From: Synechococcales cyanobacterium PMM_0073
Lineage (GTDB): Bacteria > Cyanobacteriota > Cyanobacteriia > Elainellales > Elainellaceae
Assembly: GCA_949127695.1 (NCBI GenBank)
Contig: CASBQH010000037.1
Coordinates: 1 to 13,116, forward strand
DNA: 13,116 bases
Reading direction: 5' to 3'
The translations under genes were made by a program, and so were the position numbers. Positions 7,162 through 12,218 of this stretch are shown here, piece by piece. Position 1 is the first letter of the stretch, and each line of letters starts with the position of its first letter. Below the pieces are notes generated by a model that had not been told where the DNA came from, did not search any database, and saw nothing but the letters and a program-made list of their open reading frames with translations.

Positions 7162-7962
7162 ATGCAAAAAGCGGTTTTTCATAAAAAAGAGGTTCTGCAC
7201 GGATGCGCCATATTTTTGGGAGAATGCCTCGACCTCAAAGCGCTAGAAGCAACTGACTATCTGGCGCTAGCCCCACTGGTAGTCTCGGCGGGCGAGCAGG
7301 GCTGTGCCGTGCTGTTTCGCTATGGCGCTGCCGTGCTGTTTGGCCTCAGTCCCGTTGAAGAAACGGCGTTTTTGGCGCAGCTCAAGCCCTTGGTGCAAGA
7401 AGCCTTTGCCTCACCAGAAACTGAGGAGATAGTGCTGAAGCAGGACAGCACGAGGAGTGGCCGGATCGAAAACGGCACAGTTTGGCTCCGCAGCTTTAAT
7501 ACAGAATGTCTCCAGGTGGTGGCTGATATCCTGGCCAAGAGTGTCGTGCTGGCTCACTATGAAGTAGGCACCGGCGAAGTGTTTGACCAGATTGAGCCGT
7601 TTGCCGACAGCCTCCAGCGCACCACCCGAGACGAGCGCTGGGCCAAAGAGCTGCTGCGTCAGCTGGGACGAACGCTCTCAATTCAGCATAAAATTGTTGG
7701 CCGGGTCGAAATTGTCGATAAGCCAGATCTGCTGTGGGATGCGCCGGAGCTAGAGCGAATTTATCTGCGGCTCGAAAACGAGTATGAGATCCGCGAACGT
7801 CACCTAGCGTTAGAACGCAAGCTGGGGCTAATTTCAACGACAGCTGAAACAGTGCTGGATCTGCTGCGGCACAATACTGGGCTGCGGGTGGAATGGTACG
7901 TCGTGATTTTGATTGTGGTCGAGATTCTGCTCTCTTGCTACGACGTATTTTTCCAGGTCTGA
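7162..7962 (+). CDS. DUF155 / RMD1-Sif2 family protein with C-terminal membrane anchor
   Basis: A protein of 266 aa. The conserved DUF155 core is visible: an N-terminal beta strand with FLGE..DL (residues 18-25), a hydrophobic segment with AVLFRYGAAVLFGL (49-62), then the alpha-helical half with LAKSVVLAHYE (124-134), the basic TLSIQHKIVGRVEIVDKPDLLWD block (171-193), and ERIYLRLENEYEIRERHLALERKL (198-221). One hydrophobic helix near the C-terminus (WYVVILIVVEILLSCYDVFF, 245-264) should anchor it in a membrane. Yeast RMD1 and human RMND1 are relatives; RMND1 is needed for mitochondrial translation, while bacterial members are uncharacterised. The start at ATG 7162 is a choice without a strong ribosome site; homology-like sequence begins at about residue 11. 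It ends 15 nt from the convergent MgtC gene, with no terminator seen. Confidence 0.85.
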   Translation: MQKAVFHKKEVLHGCAIFLGECLDLKALEATDYLALAPLVVSAGEQGCAVLFRYGAAVLFGLSPVEETAFLAQLKPLVQEAFASPETEEIVLKQDSTRSGRIENGTVWLRSFNTECLQVVADILAKSVVLAHYEVGTGEVFDQIEPFADSLQRTTRDERWAKELLRQLGRTLSIQHKIVGRVEIVDKPDLLWDAPELERIYLRLENEYEIRERHLALERKLGLISTTAETVLDLLRHNTGLRVEWYVVILIVVEILLSCYDVFFQV

Positions 7963-7977
7963 GTCTTGGCCTTAAGC

Positions 7978-8451
7978 TCAGCGGCTAAACCGGATTTCTA
8001 GCTTTTTAATTACCCAGAGCACCAGCAGCGTCAAACCTGCGCCCGCGCCGCTCAGCAGCCATAAACCACATCCAGCCGCCGTGCCCAGCGCCGCCGATAC
8101 CCAGATAGCCGAGGCGGAGGTTAACCCATTGATTCTGATTTGCTCTGGCTTACTGCTGCTGGAAACAGAGAAGATCTCGCCTGCACCCAAAAACCCAATC
8201 CCCGCGATTATTCCCTGCATGATCCGACTCGCAGTGCCAGGATCTGCCTTGGCCATGCCGGTCTGGATGCCGACCAAAACAAACAGCGCCGCTCCCAGAC
8301 TCACCAGCATATGAGTCCGCAGTCCGGCAGGCTTACCGTCTAGCTGGCGCTCTAGGCCAATTAATCCACCTGCCAAGAGGGCGAGGCTAATCCGCAGCAG
8401 CAGAGTGACGTTGGAAACCGGTAGCAGCAAGCCTAGCCCTGTGTTTGGCAT
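7978..8451 (-). CDS. MgtC/SapB family membrane protein
   Basis: A 157-aa, very hydrophobic protein with four to five predicted membrane helices (about 14-33, 45-65, 77-95, 109-130, 132-150). Family signatures visible: GGLIGLERQ (28-36) with the conserved Glu-Arg pair, AGLRTHMLVSLGAALF (42-57), the glycine-rich IIAGIGFLGAG (81-91), and INGLTSASAIWVSAALG (107-123). It matches the short SapB-like membrane domain only; the cytoplasmic ACT-like C-terminal domain of Salmonella MgtC is absent. MgtC proteins aid growth in low Mg2+ and inhibit F-type ATP synthase in some pathogens; in cyanobacteria the role is unproven. The start ATG at 8451 has a clear GGAG (complement of 8461-8464) 9 nt upstream, lying inside the end of the preceding DUF3288 gene, so the two are probably translationally coupled. 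Last gene of the four-gene minus-strand run. Confidence 0.9.
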   Translation of the reverse strand: MPNTGLGLLLPVSNVTLLLRISLALLAGGLIGLERQLDGKPAGLRTHMLVSLGAALFVLVGIQTGMAKADPGTASRIMQGIIAGIGFLGAGEIFSVSSSSKPEQIRINGLTSASAIWVSAALGTAAGCGLWLLSGAGAGLTLLVLWVIKKLEIRFSR

Positions 8452-8456
8452 TTTAT

Positions 8457-8762
8457 CTAGCTCCAGTCATCTCGCCGACTGCCGCGCCCTTGATAAACCT
8501 GCGCCAGCTGATGAATTTGGCGAGTTTTGGCAAATAGCTCAGCTTCACTCAGCTGCCAGCGGCTGAGCGCCTGATCCAGGTCGGCCAAAATATCGCGCGC
8601 GCCCGGAAAGCCTCGGTAGCGAATCCGCAGGCGAGCCAGTTCGGCTAAGTGATAGTCAGTGGGCTGGCCTTCCAGGATAGCGTTTAGCACCTGCCGATCA
8701 CTGCTCCACTGCGGATGCTGCTGATCTTTGCCCTCAACTAAAGCCTGTTCACTTGCTGCCAT
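8457..8762 (-). CDS. DUF3288 family protein
   Basis: A 101-aa soluble protein from the ATG at 8762; a TTG at 8813 in the same frame would add 17 residues (KSSLKFRGQ...) that do not look like the family, so I prefer the ATG. It shows the DUF3288 pattern: KDQQHPQW (residues 12-19), the SDRQVLNAILEG helix, the highly conserved DYHLAELARLRIRYRGFPGA block (36-55), then a helix pair with SEAELFAKTRQIHQLAQVY and a C-terminal RRDDW. The family is essentially confined to cyanobacteria and has no assigned function. Its stop codon is 5 nt from the mgtC-like start, whose ribosome site it contains. Upstream of its start are two copies of AATTTCTAG (8812-8820, 8827-8835). Confidence 0.85.
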   Translation of the reverse strand: MAASEQALVEGKDQQHPQWSSDRQVLNAILEGQPTDYHLAELARLRIRYRGFPGARDILADLDQALSRWQLSEAELFAKTRQIHQLAQVYQGRGSRRDDWS

Positions 8763-8853
8763 TGCCAAACGCTGCCTGAAAATTTGTCCTCTGAATTTTA
8801 GCGACGATTTCAATTTCTAGAAGGTAAATTTCTAGGAGCTCACTTTGGCTGGC

Positions 8854-9342
8854 TCACTTTAGCGGGCTCTCGGCTTTCAGCGATTTGACCATGCCAATCC
8901 ATTCAGACTGAAACCCCAGCTTCTGATACAGCTTCAGCGCTGGCTGATTCTGCTGAAACACCTGTAGACCAATTTGCTCAGCTCCCTTCGCCCTGCCCCA
9001 AGCTTCAGCCTGCTGCATGAGCGCCGAGCCCAGCCCCAGCCGCCGATGCTCCGGCTTGACATATAGCAAAAAAATATGGGGGTATTGCTGCCCAGATACT
9101 TGATCAATCGCCAAACCCAGCCAGAGACAGGCTACGGGCTGGCTCCCCAATTTCGCTTCGGTTTCAGCCCACCAAAGCGGCGTCTCACCTGACAGATATC
9201 GCTCTACCGTCTGCGCCAGATGATGCAGGCTAGCGGCGGGATATAGCTCTTGGTAGGTGCAATGCATGAACTTGACCAACTGCGCTCGATCCAGCCCGCT
9301 GCCGCGTCGCAGCGCGTATCCCGGCAGCAGGCAGTGGCTCAC
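8854..9342 (-). CDS. GNAT-family N-acetyltransferase
   Basis: A protein of 162 aa. GNAT enzymes move an acetyl group from acetyl-CoA to an amine. Visible: beta-strand 4 FLLYVKPEHRRLGLGSAL (residues 91-108), containing the acetyl-CoA pyrophosphate-binding loop RRLGLG; the following helix LMQQAEAWGRAKG; beta-5 IGLQVF; and the motif B segment NQPALKLYQKLGF (132-144), with the Tyr that often acts as general acid. The N-terminal half, with AQLVKFMHCTYQELYP, is less conserved and would set substrate specificity, which cannot be read from sequence. The ATG at 9342 overlaps the stop of the preceding gene as ATGA (9342-9339), a sign of translational coupling. The substrate is unknown; the neighbours (a small membrane protein, DUF3288, MgtC) do not suggest one. 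Confidence 0.88.
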   Translation of the reverse strand: MSHCLLPGYALRRGSGLDRAQLVKFMHCTYQELYPAASLHHLAQTVERYLSGETPLWWAETEAKLGSQPVACLWLGLAIDQVSGQQYPHIFLLYVKPEHRRLGLGSALMQQAEAWGRAKGAEQIGLQVFQQNQPALKLYQKLGFQSEWIGMVKSLKAESPLK

Positions 9343-9584
9343 AGCGCGCCTTCAATATCCAACGGCAGTCCTTTTACCAAAATCTCTAAGCTCGACGGCG
9401 TTCCGGCCAAAGCAGTTAGATCAGGCACTAGGCCAGCAGCAGGCTGTGATGATTCGGTGGCTTCAATTGGGGCTGGAGCCGCCATGTCATCTGGCAAGAA
9501 AATTCTGGCTCCGACTGCGACTAGAGCCACGACGAAGACCAAGACAATCAGCAAGGGGGCGATATATTGACGAAAAATTGCCAT
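9339..9584 (-). CDS. Small single-pass membrane protein, conserved hypothetical
   Basis: An 81-aa protein. One strong hydrophobic helix (residues ~8-29, APLLIVLVFVVALVAVGA) follows a short positively charged start (MAIFRQY), and a Pro/Ala/Glu-rich, acidic tail of about 50 residues follows, ending with DIEGAL. The charge pattern fits either an uncleaved signal anchor or a signal peptide (there is an Ala-Arg-rich junction but no clean cleavage site). I recall similar short proteins in other cyanobacteria but no function. It is the first gene of the minus-strand run and overlaps the GNAT gene by 4 nt (ATGA). No Shine-Dalgarno is visible: the 18 nt before ATG are almost only A/T, and a promoter-like pair would place the transcript start at or next to the ATG. 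Confidence 0.65.
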   Translation of the reverse strand: MAIFRQYIAPLLIVLVFVVALVAVGARIFLPDDMAAPAPIEATESSQPAAGLVPDLTALAGTPSSLEILVKGLPLDIEGAL

Positions 9585-9590
9585 AGTAAA

Positions 9591-9618
9591 AAAATATAAA
9601 GCCGAGCGTTAAAGTCAA
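9591..9618 (-). promoter_or_regulatory. Predicted sigma-70 type promoter of the 9584-7978 operon
   Basis: On the minus strand TTGACT (9618-9613) is followed by a 16-nt spacer and TATTTT (9596-9591). Transcription would begin about 7 nt downstream, which is the A of the ATG at 9584. An alternative -10, TATATT (9598-9593), would leave only a 14-nt spacer. The agreement with the consensus is good for the -35 and fair for the -10. Confidence 0.4.
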
Positions 9619-9669
9619 CAGCAGGCCAGCCAAAACATCCTGGGCGCGAGAGCAGACGCCAGACAATTC

Positions 9670-9682
9670 TGAGAGACTCTCA
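9670..9682. promoter_or_regulatory. 13-bp perfect palindrome upstream of the minus-strand operon
   Basis: TGAGAG-A-CTCTCA is a perfect inverted repeat with a 1-nt centre, about 50 nt upstream of the predicted -35 of the operon that starts at 9584. It could be an operator or simply a chance palindrome. Nothing else supports a function. Confidence 0.2.
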
Positions 9683-9774
9683 AGATATGTAAAGCCGCCT
9701 ATTCCTCTATCGTACATTGCGTCTGAGCAGTTGATCGCGGTGGCGTCAATCATTTTCTGAGCAATTTGCTGATT

Positions 9775-9782
9775 TATAAAAT
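9775..9782 (+). promoter_or_regulatory. Possible -10 element for the candidate RNA at 9788
   Basis: TATAAAAT (9775-9782) contains TATAAA, one mismatch from the -10 consensus. Initiation 6-8 nt downstream would fall at 9787-9790, just where the 5' strand of the predicted closing stem begins. The region 17 nt upstream (TTTTCT, near 9753-9758) is a poor -35. Confidence 0.3.
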
Positions 9783-9787
9783 CGAGT

Positions 9788-9994
9788 AAAACTCAAGGCT
9801 AAAAAATCGGGTGAGAAGAGAATCACCCGTCTGGATGACGAGTCTGAACGAGGTGCGCTCGCCTGAGCTATTCGTACAATCAAAGACGTTGGGGCAGAGG
9901 TTGAGCGAGCGCGGTCTGGTGAAATTCTGAAGTGAAATTCTGAGAGAGAAAAAGTTTTGAGAGTTTGCCTGACAGGGGGGCTTGTCAGGCTTTT
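9788..9994 (+). ncRNA. Candidate structured non-coding RNA (6S-like possibility) with intrinsic terminator
   Basis: No credible gene lies in 9585-10075, yet this stretch has ordered structure on the + strand. Its 5' end AAACTC (9789-9794) can pair with GAGTTT (9961-9966), closing the molecule immediately before a strong terminator. Inside are a perfect 7-bp hairpin (CGGGTGA 9808-9814, TCACCCG 9823-9829), a perfect 8-bp long-range pairing (GCGCTCGC 9855-9862 with GCGAGCGC 9905-9912), an alternative local hairpin in the same place (AGGTG 9851-9855 with CGCCT 9860-9864), and a tandem pair of GTGAAATTCTGA (9919-9930, 9932-9943). The body from 9788 to 9966 is about 179 nt, similar to cyanobacterial 6S RNAs, whose ends also pair; I could not match 6S sequence from memory. 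The other reading is a long attenuated leader of the gene at 10076. Existence of a structured transcript is moderately likely; its family is open. Confidence 0.42.
9967..9994 (+). terminator. Intrinsic terminator
   Basis: GCCTGACA (9967-9974) and TGTCAGGC (9983-9990) form a perfect 8-bp stem with a GGGGGGCT loop, followed by TTTT (9991-9994) and further T-rich sequence. No protein gene on the + strand ends near here (the nearest + gene upstream ends at 7962, with an opposing operon between), so it most likely ends an RNA transcript that starts in 9760-9960. Confidence 0.8.
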
Positions 9995-10032
9995 CTAATT
10001 TTTAGGGTCTAGAGTGGGAGCTATAGACGAAA

Positions 10033-10041
10033 TGCTAAAAT
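10033..10041 (+). promoter_or_regulatory. Possible extended -10 promoter of the PPC-like gene
   Basis: TGCTAAAAT (10033-10041) has the TG-n extended -10 form, 34 nt before the GTG start and downstream of the terminator at 9967-9994. No -35 match is apparent. If real, the downstream gene is independent of the candidate RNA. Confidence 0.25.
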
Positions 10042-10075
10042 TGCGATACTTAATCTACCAAGCAATAGGTGAGCC

Positions 10076-10540
10076 GTGATCTCTAACAATCGTGCCTTCT
10101 CAACTCAAGGGACTTTAACTCGATCCTCAACTACCACCCCGACTGGGACTGCCCTCTATTCGGGTCGGGGAAGGCTTGTCGGTTCGGATCTCAAGCTTTC
10201 TAAGTCTGGAAGATCCCAAAATTTTGGCACTTTAGGATCGGGTGATGATGAGAGAGACAGCGGTAGCGTGGGTCGAGATGACTCCGATCTGTTTAAATTT
10301 AGATTAACTAAGGACAGACGAGCCTCTTTGGATGTCACTAACTCTGAGCTGATTAGTAGTCGCTACATCAGAGGCTCACTGCTCAATGACCGCAAAAGAA
10401 CCTTAAAGACAACTGACAAGGCTAGAGCACCGCTTGGCACTGAGGATATTTCGCTGAAGCTCAAACCAGGAACCTACTATGTGAAGATTTCTACAGATGG
10501 TAGAAAAATATTCTACCGCTTCAAGCTTTCTATCGATTAA
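10076..10540 (+). CDS. Small PPC-domain-like (pre-peptidase C-terminal type) beta-sandwich protein
   Basis: A protein of 154 aa from a GTG at 10076, chosen because AGGTGAG (10067-10073) forms a ribosome site 2-3 nt upstream. The C-terminal two thirds look like a bacterial PPC beta-sandwich domain: DDSDLFKFRLTKDRRASLDVTN (residues 68-89), a SLLNDRKRTL strand (101-110), and the diagnostic EDISLKLKPGTYYVKIST (123-140) before a last strand. The N-terminal ~65 residues are Ser/Thr/Gly/Arg-rich and probably disordered. PPC domains usually sit at the C-terminus of secreted proteases or in Ca-binding extracellular proteins; here it is almost alone, with no protease and no classical signal peptide. 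The gene is visibly more A/T-rich and uses more AGA/CTA-type codons than its neighbours, compatible with transfer or with being a degraded remnant. Function unknown. Confidence 0.65.
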   Translation: MISNNRAFSTQGTLTRSSTTTPTGTALYSGRGRLVGSDLKLSKSGRSQNFGTLGSGDDERDSGSVGRDDSDLFKFRLTKDRRASLDVTNSELISSRYIRGSLLNDRKRTLKTTDKARAPLGTEDISLKLKPGTYYVKISTDGRKIFYRFKLSID

Positions 10541-10735
10541 GAGAAAAATTGGCTGATATTGCTGATATTTCAGTGGCGGAAGTGGTTGATTCGCAAGTTC
10601 AAATCTGAAGTGCATCAGCTGGTAGCAATTGAACTAAAACTTGGACGGTTTAGCCCAGAGTAGAAGGCTATTGAGGTGGGGTAAAGACTTTAGCTCTATC
10701 TAAATGTACTTAGCTTAGAAAATTCAGACCACTAG

Positions 10736-10759
10736 AAAGCCCTCTATCAGAGGGCTTTT
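10736..10759. terminator. Bidirectional intrinsic terminator between PPC-like gene and tRNA-Gly
   Basis: AAAGCCCTCT (10736-10745) and AGAGGGCTTT (10749-10758) form a perfect 10-bp stem with a 3-nt loop. On the + strand it is followed by TTTT overlapping the stem end; on the minus strand it also runs into T's (CTTTC). It lies 196 nt after the PPC-like gene and 19 nt past the 3' end of the tRNA, so it probably ends the tRNA transcript and may also stop reading from the + strand gene. Confidence 0.8.
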
Positions 10760-10777
10760 CGGCTGATCTACTTGGAA

Positions 10778-10848
10778 GCGGGTGATGGGACTCGAACCCA
10801 CGACGTTCAGCTTGGGAAGCTGACATTCTACCACTGAATTACACCCGC
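10778..10848 (-). tRNA. tRNA-Gly (anticodon CCC)
   Basis: On the minus strand a full 71-nt cloverleaf can be drawn: acceptor GCGGGTG / CACCCGC (perfect 7 bp), D arm ATTC-AGTGGTA-GAAT, anticodon stem TCAGC / GCTGA with loop TTCCCAA giving anticodon CCC (reads GGG), a 5-nt variable loop, and T arm GTGGG-TTCGAGT-CCCAT (one G-T or mismatch position at its outer end). The 3' CCA is not encoded; the bases after the acceptor are TTCC. There is no intron. A terminator follows 19 nt downstream. Glycine-type features (no U-turn anomaly, TTC-rich T loop) fit. Confidence 0.95.
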
Positions 10849-11141
10849 AGTTGTGCATCCAAGCATAGCGCATTTTGTGAGAGATTTGCGGCGGCTAAAA
10901 GCGACCAGACTCGCTACGATTTCAGCCAGATCTAAGCTAAATCTGAGCCAAATCTGAGCCTCAGCCCAAGTGAATCAAGTAAGCTGCAAGTGGGGCTAGT
11001 AATCGCCTCAGCTTGGGAATTCTAGCAGCAGGCCAAGCGCTAGCTCAAACTCTGAATTGCATGAATTGCATCATGATTGCGACTTCTAAACTACGCTCCA
11101 TCCTCTGACTCCTCATCTTCTGCCAGAAGCGAGAAACCACT
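10849..11141. other. Gene-free spacer with two short perfect tandem duplications
   Basis: The ~290-nt spacer between the tRNA and the HD gene holds no credible reading frame. It contains AAATCTGAGCC twice in tandem (10939-10949, 10950-10960) and TGAATTGCA twice in tandem (11053-11061, 11062-11070). I see no clear promoter hexamer pair for the HD gene. Confidence 0.6.
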
Positions 11142-11999
11142 ATGTTTAATGCCACCGAACTGCTGATTGATGACTTCGTTCAAAAGCTGAAAGAAGGCTA
11201 CCGCCGCACCTACGGAGCCTGGAAACATGACTATGAAGACATCATTGGCTGGGTCGGCTCAATGGCGCTAGAAAATATTGCTAATAGCGATGCGCTTTAC
11301 CACAACGTCGAGCATACAATTTTGGTGACGCTGGTGGGGCAGGAACTGCTGCGCGGCAGGCATATCCGCGAGGGCGGCGTTTCCTGCGAAGACTGGCTGC
11401 ACTTCATTATTTCGCTAGTCTGCCACGATATTGGCTATGTCAAAGGTGTCTGCAAAGACGATCACGAAGGCTGGTATGCCACGGGTGAAGGCCGGGAAAT
11501 GGTCTATTTAGATGCAGGTTCAACGGATGCTAGCCTGACGCCCTATCACGTTGATCGCGCCAAGCTGTTTGTGGATGAGCGATTTGGCGGGCATCATCTA
11601 ATTGAGTCAGAGCGAATTAAAGTCAATATTGAGCTGACTCGCTTTCCGGTGCCCAACAAAGAAGACCACCAGGACACCACCAATTATCCGGGTCTAATTC
11701 GCGCCTCAGACTTGATTGGCCAGCTCAGCGATCCGCGCTACCTGAAGAAAATCAGCGCGCTGTTTTATGAGTTCAAAGAAACTGGCGTCAGCGATGTTTT
11801 GGGCTATCGGCATCCCGGCGATCTGCGTAAAAACTACCCCAAGTTTTACTGGAACGGAGTCTATCCCTACGTTAAAGATGCGCTGAAATATCTGGAGCTA
11901 ACCCAGCAGGGCAAGCAGGTTGTAGCCAATCTTTACTCGAATGTATTTGTAGTTGAACATGAGCCGATTGGCCTAGAGTTAATCGCTGCCGAAAACTGA
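11142..11999 (+). CDS. HD-domain metalloprotein (Npun_R2479-like), phosphodiesterase-like metal site
   Basis: A 285-aa soluble protein beginning MFNATELLIDDFV. The HD-superfamily metal ligands are visible in order: YHNVEHT (residues 53-59; H54 and H58), CHDIGYV (94-100; the H95-D96 doublet) and ASDLIGQLSDPRY (188-200; D190 as the last ligand). The fold is alpha-helical throughout, with a glycine-containing loop after the HD (VKGVCKDDHEGW). HD proteins hydrolyse phosphoester or phosphoanhydride bonds of nucleotides with bound metal. The overall sequence recalls a cyanobacterial family annotated as Npun_R2479 family HD domain-containing metalloprotein, of unknown substrate. The motifs YHN..H and (A)(S/D)..SDP resemble those of class I 3',5'-cyclic nucleotide phosphodiesterases, but the H-x-G-x-x-N part of that signature is missing. 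A weak ribosome site (GAAGCGAG) precedes the ATG. It stands alone, without a co-directional partner nearby. Confidence 0.82.
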   Translation: MFNATELLIDDFVQKLKEGYRRTYGAWKHDYEDIIGWVGSMALENIANSDALYHNVEHTILVTLVGQELLRGRHIREGGVSCEDWLHFIISLVCHDIGYVKGVCKDDHEGWYATGEGREMVYLDAGSTDASLTPYHVDRAKLFVDERFGGHHLIESERIKVNIELTRFPVPNKEDHQDTTNYPGLIRASDLIGQLSDPRYLKKISALFYEFKETGVSDVLGYRHPGDLRKNYPKFYWNGVYPYVKDALKYLELTQQGKQVVANLYSNVFVVEHEPIGLELIAAEN

Positions 12000-12218
12000 G
12001 CGAGGTTTTGGCTAGCCTGCCGATGTGAAGAGTTGGCAAACTTTCGGCAAATCAGCGGTTTTCCGGGCTGAAGCAAGGCAGATCTCGCTGTATCTTGAGA
12101 TATTCTGCTGATGGTTTGTTGATGGTTCTAGTCTGATGGGCAAACTGATTTTGGCAAGGTTCAGCCACTGAATCCAAGCTATGCCTCATTTCTAGCCCTA
12201 CAGCCAGTTTTATCACCT

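Noticed and set aside
7040..7246. Plus-strand reading frame of 68 codons between the four-cysteine gene and DUF155
   Set aside because: It overlaps both genes in another frame and has no domain-like features or ribosome site.
9487..9753. Minus-strand reading frame of 88 codons with a hydrophobic middle, upstream of and overlapping the small membrane protein gene
   Set aside because: It is in a different frame, its hydrophobic run comes from the A/T-rich promoter tract, and its C-terminal part is an out-of-frame read of the next gene; no ribosome site.
10403..10615. Minus-strand 70-codon frame opposite the PPC-like gene end
   Set aside because: Mostly antisense to the PPC-like gene, with no ribosome site and no recognisable features.
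12000..12218. Possible terminator after the HD gene (GCCGA ... TCGGC near 12019-12050)
   Set aside because: The 5-bp arms are about 20 nt apart without a T-run after them, so it does not qualify as an intrinsic terminator.
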